A stretch of 64,000 bases of DNA from Saccharina japonica (taxonomy: Eukaryota > Sar > Phaeophyceae > Laminariales > Laminariaceae). Each line of letters starts with the position of its first letter. Positions within the stretch are counted from its first letter, which is position 1. Positions 1 to 10,676 of this stretch are shown here, one piece after another. The notes under the pieces are model-generated. The model saw only the letters and a program-made list of their open reading frames with translations, ran no database searches and was not told the DNA's origin. A program made the position numbers and the translations under genes. The stretch covers positions 17,054-81,053 of the forward strand of contig MEHQ01003945.1 in assembly GCA_008828725.1 (NCBI GenBank), given 5' to 3'.

Positions 1-199
1 AAAGTTTGCATACCAGTACAACAGTAGTAATACAGGAAACCTTGTAAGAAACAGGAAAACTGTGGCCAACGCTGCATTTCTTACTTGAGAGAGGGTGCTT
101 TCAATTCTAAAACTTCAATATAAAACGACTCTCGAATTTCTGATCTGCTCGAAACATCAGACGGGATTGTTCACTTTCAATATCATAACGAAGCCTGTT

Positions 200-345
200 T
201 GAAATCTTGTACTGTCCTCCTCGAAGGGTTGGTGGACCGACAAAATAGACCACACAACACCAAGCAAGCCAGGACACCGGCGCTCATTCACTACACGGTG
301 GCGAACCGCATGTTTGTCGCGGGCACGCAAGTCAAGCAGGGGAGC
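200..345 (-). pseudogene. Relic of the hAT element's N-terminal ORF
   Basis: On the minus strand this GC-rich stretch reads ARDKHAVRHRVVNERR. The three hAT copies of this window carry ARDKVAVRYRVQKERR at the matching place, and the DNA is also similar (a GCGGTTCGC core followed by GAGCGCCGG). No TIRs are seen nearby, so it is a fragment of an older or diverged relative, in the opposite orientation to the other copies. The rest of 1-546 shows nothing else I recognise. Confidence 0.45.
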
Positions 346-546
346 CGTCGGCACGACTACTTGATAGATGCAGGCTGCATCACCGCTGTCGGAATTTGAC
401 GGCCCTGGTATATAACGCCAAAACACTTGATCTACAGAACCATGTATACTCCGAAGTACATTAAAATGCACGGCATTTAGCTGGTACTGCCGAGTACGAT
501 ACGTAAAATGTGACGTGTACGTACGACGCCAACGTATTTGGTGCTG

Positions 547-1047
547 TACGAGCTGGGCCAGCCAAAAAAAATGTTTCTAAAGCAGATTGGCCATGCCCCG
601 ACCAATTTAACAAATTTGGACCTGGAATTTGGACACAGTGTAGATCATGTACTAATCAACACACTTGCCGCCTGCCCTTTTTTTTTCTCGAGGGAGATAC
701 GACGATCCAAAAATCGAAAAAAATGCAAAAGCGATCAAAACTATTTGAAACAAAAAAAAAATCAAAGAGGGCAGGCGGCAGGTATTTTTGCACGTACGAT
801 TCAAAGACGTGGTTAAAAATTCAGAGTAAAACTCTCAAAATTGGTCGGGGCATGGCGGAAATACCATTTTTCCGTAATTACTTGACTTATATATGGAATC
901 GAGTTTTGGTCATATCTATTGATGGGTGGCGAATTGGGCAACGAGACTTGCATCGATCTTCTCCTTGTGTCTTCAGCATTGGATCCACCAATTTCATGTT
1001 GATCGAAAATGACATTTGTTATACGAAATTAGAATTAAAAAAAGGGC
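547..1047 (+). repeat. Dispersed repeat family E, copy 1
   Basis: About 500 bp nearly identical to 9818-10228 plus 12599-12697. It opens with TACGAGCTGGGCCAGCC and ends near GTTATACGAAATTA. It contains internal inverted repeats: ATTGGCCATGCCCCGACC near 588 matches the reverse of the motif at 840-856, and GCCGCCTGCCCT near 669 matches AGGGCAGGCGGC near 768. This fold-back layout suggests a non-autonomous DNA element. The long open frame across it is a by-product and shows no domain. Confidence 0.7.
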
Positions 1048-1261
1048 GATTAACAAAAAGGGGCACACACCCCCTACTATATCGTTACAAAAAGGGGGAC
1101 ATCGGTTTTCGCCGCCGGCGAAGTTATCGCTACAGAGGTGGTCGGCAACACCAATCTAACGGTCCAGCGCATTCACGGTATACTCATAGTCATATACTAA
1201 CCATCACTGCTGTGACCGAACAGCCCAACGGCTGAAGGCCTGGTACAACAGAACCCTCCTC

Positions 1262-1410
1262 TCCTCTACGCTATGTACGTACGTACCTGATATACGCGTA
1301 TACGTATACGGCGGTACTGTACCGGTACTACTACGTATACGTACAGCAGCTGTACTATCCTTTGATACATATTAACGTATACCAGGTATACGATTGATAT
1401 GTTTGGTTCC
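1262..1410. repeat. GTAC/TACGTA palindrome-rich tract
   Basis: A run of overlapping short palindromes (GTACGTAC, GTATACGTATAC, GTACCGGTAC, AGCAGCTGTAC). Shorter stretches of the same type recur throughout the window, for example near 4170, 16920, 37430, 46180, 63180 and 63740. No unit length is fixed. Confidence 0.6.
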
Positions 1411-1969
1411 ATATGTAAATATGTGCCCTGGTTCAATTTTTTCTAGTTTGAGGAGGCTTGGACTTCGTATACTATGATGTGTACTAATATTACGGTAGTA
1501 CTCGTATAAATTGCTGTACGCATTGTTTTGTTTATTTTTGTTTTTGTGAGATATTTTCTCCCTATTTTCTTACACTTCAGAGTTATTGCAGCTTGGCCTG
1601 CGAACCTCTGAGTACATGTTTGCCAATGGCATCAACAGCAAGTAGTCTTAATAGTAGAGCATGCATGCACAGCCAGTAATATACGACCCATGTCCACAAC
1701 AGCCAGCACTGCGCAACATCTCAAAACCTATCTCGATAATGGCATGAAATATTGAGTAGGGAACAACGAAAAGATAAAAAATGCTTCTTTGTGTCATATC
1801 GTATGATACGTATATACGACCCGTCGACACAGACAAGGAAGTGATCTGCGGGCACAGCGCCAATTTTATCCGATGTAAAATTTGGCTTTTCTAGTGGTTA
1901 TACAGCAGTATGCTCGTATGTATACATCATACGACGTACCTCAACGATAACCTCGTAATAACGCAGGTT

Positions 1970-2165
1970 GGTTATGTTTTCTCAGCCCTTGCTCTTTTCC
2001 TACGATTTTTTACTTTCGCAGGTTGGTAGTCGTAACCCAGACCCAGTTTACATATCAGCCTCTTCTCCCCCCTCCCCTCCCCAGTACCGTCGGTGCCTTG
2101 GTTTTTTATCTCGAGAGGACTTCGTTCAGTCCCTTCTTCCATCGTCGATTTTTGTCTGTGGCTCA
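1970..2165 (-). mobile_element. Diverged, 5'-truncated SINE body
   Basis: Read on the minus strand, this matches the body of the SINE at 11897-12228: a TCGACGA motif, then GAAGAAGGGACTGAA, CTCTCGAGATAAAAA, a GGGGAGG-rich stretch and GTTACGACTA, in the same order and spacing. The tRNA-like head is missing. Identity is roughly two thirds by eye. Confidence 0.45.
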
Positions 2166-2289
2166 TGTTTTCGAGTCTGTCGGCAAACGTGTACGTACAT
2201 ATCAAAATATACAGTAGAAGTAACGTATACACAATACTCAAGCGATATAGCTCGTAAGAAAGAAACAGCAACAATAATACGTAAGCACC

Positions 2290-2480
2290 TGGTACCTGGC
2301 AGCAAGTCGCCCAAAGATACGAATATACTCAGAACCTTTGACTATTCTCGGAGTATCGAGTTCATTTTGTATTCCGAGTACTGAGAATAGCCTTTCCGGA
2401 GAATACCTGAGTACTGGCGCCGTAGAAACACAGCGAGTATATTGGGAGCATCAGTACTGAAGACCTAAAGCACTGCGATT
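2290..2480 (-). repeat. TACTCGGAGTAT degenerate satellite, short block
   Basis: Units built on TACTC(G/C)GAGTA with GGGAGCATC are repeated. The same family forms larger blocks at 8948-9692 and 57340-58060. Orientation matches the 57 kb block. Confidence 0.55.
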
Positions 2481-2524
2481 ACTGGGGTTATGAGTAGTAC
2501 TGAACACCGAGAACGAGCACTATC

Positions 2525-2596
2525 GCCCAGATAGGCTAGCAGGTACCCACGAAACCTGTGGGAGTCGAGATTGCGAGTTCGAGCCCCTTCTCTGCA
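2525..2596 (+). ncRNA. tRNA-like sequence (degenerate tRNA or SINE head)
   Basis: It has an A-box-like TAGGCTAGCAGG and, about 43 nt later, a B-box-like GAGTTCGAGCC, the spacing found in tRNA genes. Between them is a perfect 5-bp anticodon-type stem, CCCAC/GTGGG, closing a 7-nt loop. The loop lacks the invariant T33, and the acceptor and T stems pair poorly, so it is probably not a functional tRNA. Confidence 0.3.
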
Positions 2597-3095
2597 GGCA
2601 GTCCTCACGGAATCATTTGAGAGATATACGTACATCACGTATGCTGACATGCTGACCATGTTTGCCTGGGTATGGGCCGTTGGTCGTTTCGACGTTAGAC
2701 GTCGTCTGTTGGGCGTGCCACAACAACCAGAACACGGAGTGGTCACTTACCCTACAGTAGGTCTTTTTGACACAGAAAGGGGGATACCTCTCTGCATAGT
2801 GACAAAAAGGGAGACGTTACAAAAAAAGGGGGACTATCCCAAACTAAGTAGATGGAAAGGGGGATACCCTCGCGTAGGCATAACAAAAAGAGGGATATGC
2901 TCACACCCCCCTTTCGATCGCTCTCGTTCGCCCGCTAAACATATTAAAAAAAAAAAAAAACGCTGGGGATGGTAGGGAGGTGCCATGTGAGTGTGGCAAA
3001 CGCATCAAGTTTAAATTTCGAGTGGATTTGACAGAGTACATGTCCCCCTTTTTGTAACGATACAGGGGGGTGTACCCCATTTTGTAAAATCCTCT

Positions 3096-3744
3096 AAAAA
3101 AAATGTTGTTTTCAAGTTTTCGCGGATATCTCGGCGAAATCGAGTCGAGAAAAAAAATATATATACGAGCTGGTTCAGGCATATCACCCAAAATGTCGTC
3201 AGTCACGAATGCCGCATGCAATAGCAACTCCAATGTCACATATTTGGTATCATACTGACCGCCATGAACAGTGGAAGAGGGTGACCTCGCCAGTTTTTTG
3301 TTCAAGGACCTAGAACTGGCGCAGCAGCAGAACAGAAAAGGGTAGATAGATGGTGTGGATTATGGACGGTAGGCTCCGATAGACACAGCTAGCCACAGCA
3401 CTACAGCAACCTCAACAGCAGCAGCGGGTAGAAGAGTGGTGGTGGTGGTGTCGTTTGGTGATGGATTGCCGGCTCCTATGAAAGCAAAACTACTCGTAGC
3501 AACAACAGAGCACATCACAGATCTGCCTTCGAGGCGCACAGTGTTGTATCACTCTGCCCGGAAAAGTAACGACAGTCTATATATAGTTTTAATGAACAAA
3601 AGTTTCTTACATTCCGGGACAGCGGAGAGATTCGTACATGAGCATCGATCTGCAGGTACCATGCTGCGGAAAATCGCAGGCTTCGACAAAAGCAACTCGT
3701 CACGGTACAGCACGGATCTGAGGCACGCGCATGCATGATGTAAT

Positions 3745-3746
<2 letters not shown>
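3096..3746. other. No gene recognised
   Basis: A copy of the motif ACGAGCTGGTTCAGGCATAT lies at 3167-3186 and is shared with the palindrome at 6532-6562 and 7424-7455. Nothing else is recognisable. Confidence 0.4.
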
Positions 3747-3786
<40 letters not shown>

Positions 3787-3787
3787 G
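3747..3787. repeat. (GCT)n microsatellite
   Basis: About 13 uninterrupted trinucleotide units. Open frames across it give poly-Q, poly-S or poly-A and have no other support as coding sequence. Confidence 0.9.
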
Positions 3788-4732
3788 CAGCAGGGTTGTA
3801 ACATTGAGGTTGTACTGTTTGTAACACGCTCTCTGTGGTGCTGCTATTGTTCGTGTGTGCTCCCCGTGCTTTCGGCAAGAAACGCACAAAAAACGCACGA
3901 CTGAACATAAACAGGGCCTCACGCAGCGAAACCCGGGAAATCGGCTTATCCACTCCCGCGCAAAAAAAAACTTTGAGCGCCCGCCACGCGAGCTACAGTG
4001 CTCGGATCGAGCTCAAACCTCGACCAATGTGTCCGGCCGGGCCTCCCGTGTCGGGGTACTTAGCGTTTTGCCGAAAAGCGCTCGCGCGAAGAGAAAAGTT
4101 GCGAAAAGTGTGAAAATTTCACAAACATAACTATACATATGTCGTATAGTACCTGTGTCCAAACATCATACGTACGTACGTGGAAACATGGTTTAACGCC
4201 CGTATCATCGTATACTGTCTGCTGTACGAGGTATGCCATATTCCTTCTGCACTAGAAACAGTAGTGTGACGCGGATTAAGATGGTAAAGACTAACCGGAG
4301 GGATTATTGTTCAGGTGTAAGTCTGTATTCATATTATAAAAATCGTAATGCTCTTATTGAGGGCTGGAAGATTCCTTGGGCTCACTGAAAACTAAGTTAA
4401 AAGGTCATTTCAATTCTTCAAAATATAATCTTCACATCATTCATTTTGTCTGCAGATTATTCTAACATTCGCAGCCCGTTGTTCATCAGTCAACGCATTA
4501 CCCGTCTATCAGGATTTATCGAAACAAACGCTCTGTTATGGTTTCGATCAGAAGGGTTCAGCTGTTCACGATTAATGCGAGCATTGAAAAAAAAGGGTAC
4601 TCGCGATTAGTATCATTATCATATTTGCCAGCCGACAATGTACAGCATGAGCTCAAACGTTGATAACTATATAACACTCCCGCAAGCAGAAAATCACGGA
4701 AACAAAGGAAGTATCTACGTAATATAGTAGTG
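3788..4732. other. No gene recognised
   Basis: A GC-richer patch at 3850-4110 is followed by AT-rich sequence. No domain, repeat partner or convincing splice pattern is visible. Confidence 0.4.
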
Positions 4733-4945
4733 GAGTAGTAGTAGTAGGTAGTAGTAGTAGGTGAGTAGTAGTAGTAGTAGTAGTAGAGTAGTATATAGTA
4801 GTAGCAGTAGTAGTAGTTAGTAGTAGTAGGAGTAGTAGTACGGTAGAGTAGATTCAGTAGTAGTAGTAGTAGTAGTAGTAGTAATAGTAGTGTGTGGAGT
4901 AGTAGTCAGTAGTAGTAGTAGATAGTAGTAGTAGCAATGTAGTAA
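4733..4945. repeat. (TAG)n imperfect microsatellite
   Basis: About 210 bp of interrupted TAG/GTA trinucleotides. Flanking sequence at 4946-5719 shows nothing I recognise. Confidence 0.9.
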
Positions 4946-5719
4946 GTACTTTGGTAGAGAGAATTAGTTAATAGAGTAGTAGTGGTGTAGCTATGTGGCG
5001 CCGCATTTAAGAAATATTGATTTGGGAAACATACTCGTACGAGGCTCAGATTATCATGAACATTGAAACAAATAGGTCGAGAAACATAAAACGTTAGAAA
5101 CTAAATAAGAAATTCAGCCTCCACCACATATTGACGTTTCTTAATAGCCCACTGTACTATCTAATGCCACATGTTTTTATAGATGAGGACAAAGAAGAAC
5201 CATGAAGGTACTCTTCGTGTCGTTTGTCCGCCATGCCGGCACGATATACCAGCCCATAATGAACTGAAGTGCAGTGTAGTAGCAACAGTATATTAGTATC
5301 ATACCTAAATGTACGTAGGTATGTACTACCACAGTACCAGGTATCGCCATCCGATTTGCGTTTTGCACTTGTTATCATTTACCAGATATGATTGTCTTTG
5401 TTCCATGAGACAAGACGCGGCGCGCAGCTTGAGCCAGTAGGAGGTGTGCCGTAAACAGGCAGCGGTGCTGCTGCCGTGTGTGTGGACTCCGGAGACATCC
5501 CGCCGAAGGCGTTATGTTTGCCTCATAGGCACTACTTACCACCACTCATTATTATTACGTATATATAGTATACGACGTATTCGCACGTGTTCGTAAAGAA
5601 AATAATAGGGCAATAAAAGAAATACACAAACAGGAAACACAAGACGTATAATATGATACAAGTAACTTTTGCGTATAATATACCGCTCATATTATGTTGT
5701 TCGTTGTTCGTACCGATAC

Positions 5720-5916
5720 CTGTTGTAGTCGATATCCGACTGTCAAGAACAACAATAATAATGAATGAAATGCGTTAAAAAAAGTGACTCCGATTCCCTT
5801 GTTGGGACTAAGCAATGGGTTTCATTTTTTATGATAACACGCTATTTAACGTATTCGTATTATACGTGAGACTCAATCGAAAAGCTAGAGACTCAATTTG
5901 ACGAAAAGGTTGTTTT
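5720..5916 (+). repeat. Direct repeat flanking the palindrome, left copy
   Basis: About 195 bp beginning near GACTGTCAAGAACAACAATA and ending in GACGAAAAGGTTGTT. It is nearly identical to 8462-8655 in the same orientation. The pair brackets the 2-kb palindrome and about 450 bp to its right. Confidence 0.85.
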
Positions 5917-5962
5917 TCGCAATACCCACCGATTGTAAGTTCTCGCAGGACTACCTTCTGTN

Positions 5963-8016
5963 CTACCGCCGAAAATGTGGCCCGGCCAATCACAGGCCTT
6001 CAAAGTGGTCAACAATAGTCAGGCGTTTCCGTAGGAAAACCTGTTTTCCCCCATTTTTTTTTTTCTGAACGAGCCGCTTCCAGGTGGTCTAAGGCATGTT
6101 TGTACAAAGTTTCACGCAAATATTCGAAAATCTGACTGCGTATGATCATATTAAGTCATATTTAACGCCCAAAATCGATTTATACTAAAACTAAGTAACT
6201 ACGAGGCGACGCCTATTTTTGCACTTTTACCGCATAAAAGTCCAAATGTCCACGCCGTTTTTTGGAGATAGACCCTGAAATTGGTACACGTGTTTTATGG
6301 CCCTACCCGAGCCTTTTACGAATGGGTTTTTTTTTTTTTTTTTTCGCCGGAAATTTTGGATCTCTTAAGACCCAAATTTCCCAAAAAAATACAAAACAAG
6401 CAATATCTGACGGAAAAAAAAAAAAAAAAAAAACATCCGTTAAAGTCTCGGGTAGGGCGCATAAAACACGTGTGCCAAATTTCAGGGTCTAACTCCAAAA
6501 AACGGCGTGGACATTCGCCACTGAATGAATTTTGGGTGATATGCCTGAACCAGCCTGTATAATGGTTTATATATATTGTTTGCAGAAGCACTGGTGTTCA
6601 GGGTTAGCGCTTCGAATTTTGTCCTGATTCGCAGTGGTTTACGATATACGACTTAGGAAGCTTGTAAGTTTCTTGGCTGGCCAGCTCGTATAACATTGCG
6701 ATACGTACAATACGTATAGTACATACAGGATACGGATCATATTTATTTTTTGGCATACGCACCTGTTACACAGAGTCTTATTAATACCATATCATCTTAT
6801 CTTTGGGGGGTGAAATATGCAAGAAACAAAAAAGAGCCATACGATACATGTAAGACCGTAGGTTAAAGTATGGTCTAAACCCGGAAAGTACCGGCACCCT
6901 AGGTATTGTGACAAAGGTATACCCTTACCCCGGGTATTGTGGCACGGGGCGTACATAGAACTTACAGAAGTTCCGGGTACGGGTATGATCATACCCGTAC
7001 CCGGAACTTCTGTAAGTTTATGTACCCCCGTGCCACAATACCCGGGGTAAGGGTATACCTTTGTCACAATACCTAGGGTGCCGGTACTTTCCGGGTTAGA
7101 CCATACTTTAACCTACGGTCTTACAGTGTTCGTATGGCTCTTTTTTGTTTCTTGCATATTTCACCCGCCCAAAGATGAAGATGATATGGTATTAATAAGA
7201 CTCTGTGTAACAGGTGCGTATGAAAAAATAAATATGATCCGTACCGGTATGTACTATACGTATGGTACGTATCGCAATGTTATACGAGCTGGGCCAGCCA
7301 AGAAACTTACAAAGCTTCCTAAAGTCGTATATCGTAAACCACTGCGAATCAGGCTACAAAAAATCGAAGCGCTAACCCTGACACACCAGTGCTTCTGCAA
7401 ACAATATATATAAACCATTATACAGGCTGGTTCAGGCATATCACCCAAAATTCATTCATTGGCGAATGTCCACGCCGTTTTTTGAGTTAGACCCTGAAAT
7501 TTGGCACACGTGTTTTATGCGCCCTACCCGAGACTTTAACGGATGTTTTTTTTTTTTTTTTTTTTTTCCGTCAGATATTGCTTGTTTTGTATTTTTTTGG
7601 GAAATTTGGGTCTTAAGAGATCCAAAATTTCCGGCGAAAAAAAAAAAAAAAAAACCCATTCGTAAAAGGCTCGGGTAGGGCGCATAAAACACGTGTACCA
7701 ATTTCAGGGTCTATCTCCAAAAAACGGCGTGGACATTTGGACTTTTATGCGGTAAAAGTGCAAAAATAGGCGTCGCCTCGTAGTTACTTAGTTTTAGTAT
7801 AAATCGATTTTGGGCGTTAAATATGACTTAATATGATCATACGCAGTCAGATTTTCGAATATTTGCGTGAAACTTTGTACAAACATGCCTTAGACCACCT
7901 GGAAGCGGCTCGTTCAGAAAAAAAAATGGGGGAAAACAGGTTTTCCTACGGAAACGCCTGACTATTGTTGACCACTTTGAAGGCCTGTGATTGGCCGGGC
8001 CACATTTTCGGCGGTA
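5963..8016. mobile_element. Two-kilobase near-perfect palindrome (fold-back element)
   Basis: Two arms of about 1,025 bp meet with no spacer at the symmetric core GGGTATGATCATACCC, centred at 6988/6989. The outer ends are TACCGCCGAAAATGTGG and its reverse complement near 8000-8016. Few mismatches are visible across the arms, including poly-T/poly-A runs that face each other. Each arm holds a smaller inverted repeat (6248-6515 and 7462-7729) and the family E terminal motif ACGAGCTGGGCCAGCC (near 6675 reversed, and 7282). No transposase is present. One base at the left end (5962) is unresolved. Confidence 0.85.
6248..6515. mobile_element. MITE-like inverted repeat nested in the left palindrome arm
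   Basis: The ends AATGTCCACGCCGTTTTTTG and CAAAAAACGGCGTGGACATT are reverse complements, continuing inward through TAGACCCTGAAAT and ACACGTGTTTTATG to a T-run and an A-run of about 18. The mirror copy lies at 7462-7729. It was presumably present before the large palindrome formed. Confidence 0.7.
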
Positions 8017-8461
8017 GGCAGGCTTGCATCCGTCATCAGGCACCACCATCTCTCTCTTCTGCTGCTGTTTTGTTGTTGCTTGCTGCTGTGCTTGCATCAT
8101 GTATGTGCGACCTGTCGTGTGTCTGACGTGGGCCGCGACAAATAATCGTGTAGTACAGGAAAATGTATCTTTGAAAGTATAGGCAAACGGTCACCATGCA
8201 CGATTTTATGCTTGAAGGCTTTTGAGTTCGATCCTTGGCGATGACTCTGGATACTTTTTTTTTGTATTGTACGTAACCCAGACCCCCATAGTATAAGACA
8301 TGAAGCACACAAAAACTAAATGGGTTTCTTAGGCAGGTATACAATATGATGTGCGTATGATACAATATCGCATGCTGTTGTTTTGATATTAATAGTAGGT
8401 TTTCGATTCGCTCTTGCGCCACTCCCCCAGGCACGTCCCGGAGGGGAACCTTGTACTGCTG

Positions 8462-8655
8462 TATGTAATCGATGTTCCGACTTTCAAGAACAACAATAAT
8501 GAATGAAATGCGTTAAAAAAAGTGTCTCCGATTCCCTTGTTGGGACTAAGCAATGGGGTTTAATTTTTTATGATAACACGCTTATTTGACGTATTCGTAT
8601 TAAACGTGAGACTCAATCAAAAGCTAGAGACTCAATTTGACGAAAAGGTTGTTGA
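8462..8655 (+). repeat. Direct repeat flanking the palindrome, right copy
   Basis: Nearly identical to 5720-5916. Differences include one missing AATA unit and scattered substitutions. Confidence 0.85.
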
Positions 8656-8940
8656 AAGTGTTGCAGAACTCACCGAAGTTCCGGGTATTGTGACACAGGC
8701 ATACAGAACTCACAGCAGTTCCGTGCATGTATAAAATAGTTGTACCCGTACCCCGGGTATTGTGGCACGGGGCGTACAGAACTTACAGAAATTCCGGGTA
8801 TAGGTATACATGTCGCACATAAGTCACAGAAGTTCCGGGTACGGTATAAATGTCGTACATAACTTACAGAAGTTATTTTTAGGGTAATACCCAGGTAAAT
8901 ACCCCGGGTATGGTGTTGTAGGTACCCTATAGAACACAAC
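8656..8940. repeat. Degenerate tandem repeat with AGTTCCGGGTA units
   Basis: Four to five units of about 55-60 bp built on CTTACAGAAGTTCCGGGTA followed by a TGTACG-type spacer. The same motif forms the centre of the palindrome (6880-7090) and a block at 58870-59070. Confidence 0.6.
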
Positions 8941-8947
8941 CTTGCAC

Positions 8948-9692
8948 AGATGCTCCGAGTACCTTGGAGTAAAGTAAAGAGTATTGGAGATAAAACACTC
9001 CAGCTACTTCATGTACTCGGAGTATTTCGGGGTTCGATACTCCGGGATACTGCTCGTACTAGGAGTATTTCGGGTATGAAAACTCTCGATACTGCTTGTA
9101 CTCGGAGTATTTCGGGGTCTGATACTGCGGTTACTCCTTGTACTCGGAGTATTTGGAACTTCAGTACTGCTCATACTCCAAGTACTCCGAGTATTCAGGC
9201 CGCCAGTACTCTAATACTGTATGTAAGTACTCGGAGTACGAAATGTACTCGATACCCGGAGTAAACTCGGAGTGTGAAGTACATTAGGAGCATCTTTGCA
9301 TCGTTTTAAAGACTCGGCCGTCATTCCTCCCAGGTTCTGGGAGCATGCGACTGGCGTTTATAGCATTTCAAAAATCACAGATGCTCCCATTACCTGGAAG
9401 TATAATTAGAGTACTTTATAACAAAAAATACTTCCGGTACTTTGTGTACTCGCAGTATTTCGGTGTTCAATACTCTCGATACTCGGAGTATTCCGAGTAA
9501 TTTAGATGTTTTTACTCCGAGTACTGCTTGTACTCGAGTATAATCATACTCCCAGTACTCGGAGTATTTGGGCCTTCATTACTGCTCATACTCCAACTAC
9601 TCCGAGTATTTAGGCCACCAGTACTCTGATATTCTCAGTACTCGGAGTACGAAAAATACTCGCTACTCCTCGGAGTATCGAGTTCTCGGAGC
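8948..9692. mobile_element. Satellite-filled element with GCACAGATGCTCCGAG ends
   Basis: Left end CACAGATGCTCCGAGTAC and right end TCGGAGCATCTGTGC are inverted. Between them are two blocks of roughly 50-bp units with TACTCGGAGTATTTCGG, separated by a middle piece (9290-9410) with CTGGGAGCATGCGACTGGCG. The middle piece reappears reversed near 57660-57730. No coding sequence is supported. Confidence 0.6.
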
Positions 9693-9817
9693 ATCTGTGC
9701 AACCTTGCATAATTAGGCGATTATTATGCTATCGCGAAAAAAGCAAAACATGCCTCGCTCCCTCAACAAAAACTAAAGTGTTCAACACATACGTAGTGTT
9801 TGACATAAAATATTCGC

Positions 9818-10228
9818 CATACGAGCCGGGCCAGCCAAAAAAATATTTTAAAGAAGATTGGCCATGCCCCGACCAATTTAATGAATCTGGGCCTGAAATT
9901 TGGAGACAGTGTAGATCATGTACTAATCATAATCAACACACTTGCCGCCTGCCCTTCTTTTTTTTATTTCCTCGAGCGACATACGAAGATCCCCAAAAAA
10001 AAAAAAATGCAAAAGCGATCAAAACTACTTGGAAAAAAACAAAATCAAAGAGGGCAGGCGACGGGTATTTTTGCACGTACGGTTCAAAGACGTGGTTAAA
10101 ATGTCAGAGTAAAACTCTCAAAATTGGTCGGGGCATGGCGGAAATACCATGTTTCCGTGATAACTTGACTTATGTATGGAATCGAGTTTTGGTCACATCG
10201 CTTGATGGGTGGCGAATTAGGCAACGAG
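9818..10228 (+). repeat. Family E, copy 2, left part (split by hAT copy A)
   Basis: Matches 547-955 closely, then stops at GGCAACGAG where hAT copy A begins. The sequence resumes at 12599 with GCAACGAGGCTTGGATCG. Copy 1 supplies the uninterrupted site (GGCAACGAGACTTGCATCG). Confidence 0.85.
10221..10228 (+). repeat. 8-bp target-site duplication of hAT copy A, left
   Basis: GCAACGAG directly before the TIR. It is repeated exactly at 12599-12606. Confidence 0.95.
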
Positions 10229-10424
10229 TAGGGCTGTGAGTTGGCTGACTAATAGTTGCCAGCTAGTTATTAGCTGGCTAGTTATTTAAGTTAGTTGCGG
10301 CGGTGCCAACTATCCAACTATTTTTGCTTTTTGGGTTTCCTTGCTTGTAGGAAGGCTTGTTTGGTACGAGGTGTGTATTTCTCGGCGTCCCCAAGCAGTA
10401 CCACCACGCACAGAGAGAGGCCTT

Positions 10425-10676
10425 CCACAACTCGTGGCGCATCAACCCATCGCCATCGACGGTGCCGGTGCCGATGGCAGGGCCGAGGGTGCCGGCACCG
10501 CTGAGCCTGGCCTGTCGATGGACTATGGCGATGATGGAGCGTCCGACCAAGAAGTGACTGAACCGAGCGCTCCTCCGAAAGCGAGTGCACGCGACAAGGT
10601 AGCGGTTCGCTACCGCGTACAGAAGGAGCGCCGGCTTTCCAAGCCCCCCAAACGGGGACAGGGATTCATACTTTGA
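10425..10676 (+). pseudogene. Conserved N-terminal ORF remnant of hAT copy A
   Basis: The reading shared with copy B (29442-29720) covers HQPIAIDGAGADGRAEGAG, a short acidic part, and the basic stretch ARDKVAVRYRVQKERR. Here the start codon of copy B (ATG) is GTG. I infer the first exon of a lost transposase, possibly a DNA-binding part, but no BED zinc finger or catalytic domain is visible. Confidence 0.5.

Larger units (their letters stand above)
1057..3095. mobile_element. Possible element bounded by inverted repeats rich in AAAAAGGGGG
   Basis: The segment at 1057-1112 (CAAAAAGGGG, a CACACCCCC block, TATCGTTACAAAAAGGGGGAC) recurs in reverse complement at 3040-3095. Further degenerate units of the same kind (AAAGGGGGATACC) lie at 2770-2925. 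The interior holds unrelated repeats and no transposase. The inverted termini are clear; that they bound one element is inference. Confidence 0.4.

Noticed and set aside
510-1235. 241-codon plus-strand open frame
   Set aside because: It lies in family E repeat and runs through poly-T/poly-A hairpins. The related copy at 9.8 kb has a different frame layout, and no domain is visible.
8170-8262. tRNA-like sequence (TAGGCAAACGG ... GAGTTCGATCC)
   Set aside because: The boxes are weak and no stem pairs well; only the B-box-like motif is convincing.
5720-8655. The 195-bp direct repeats read as LTRs of a retrotransposon
   Set aside because: They lack TG...CA ends and a target duplication, and the interior is a palindrome without gag or pol.
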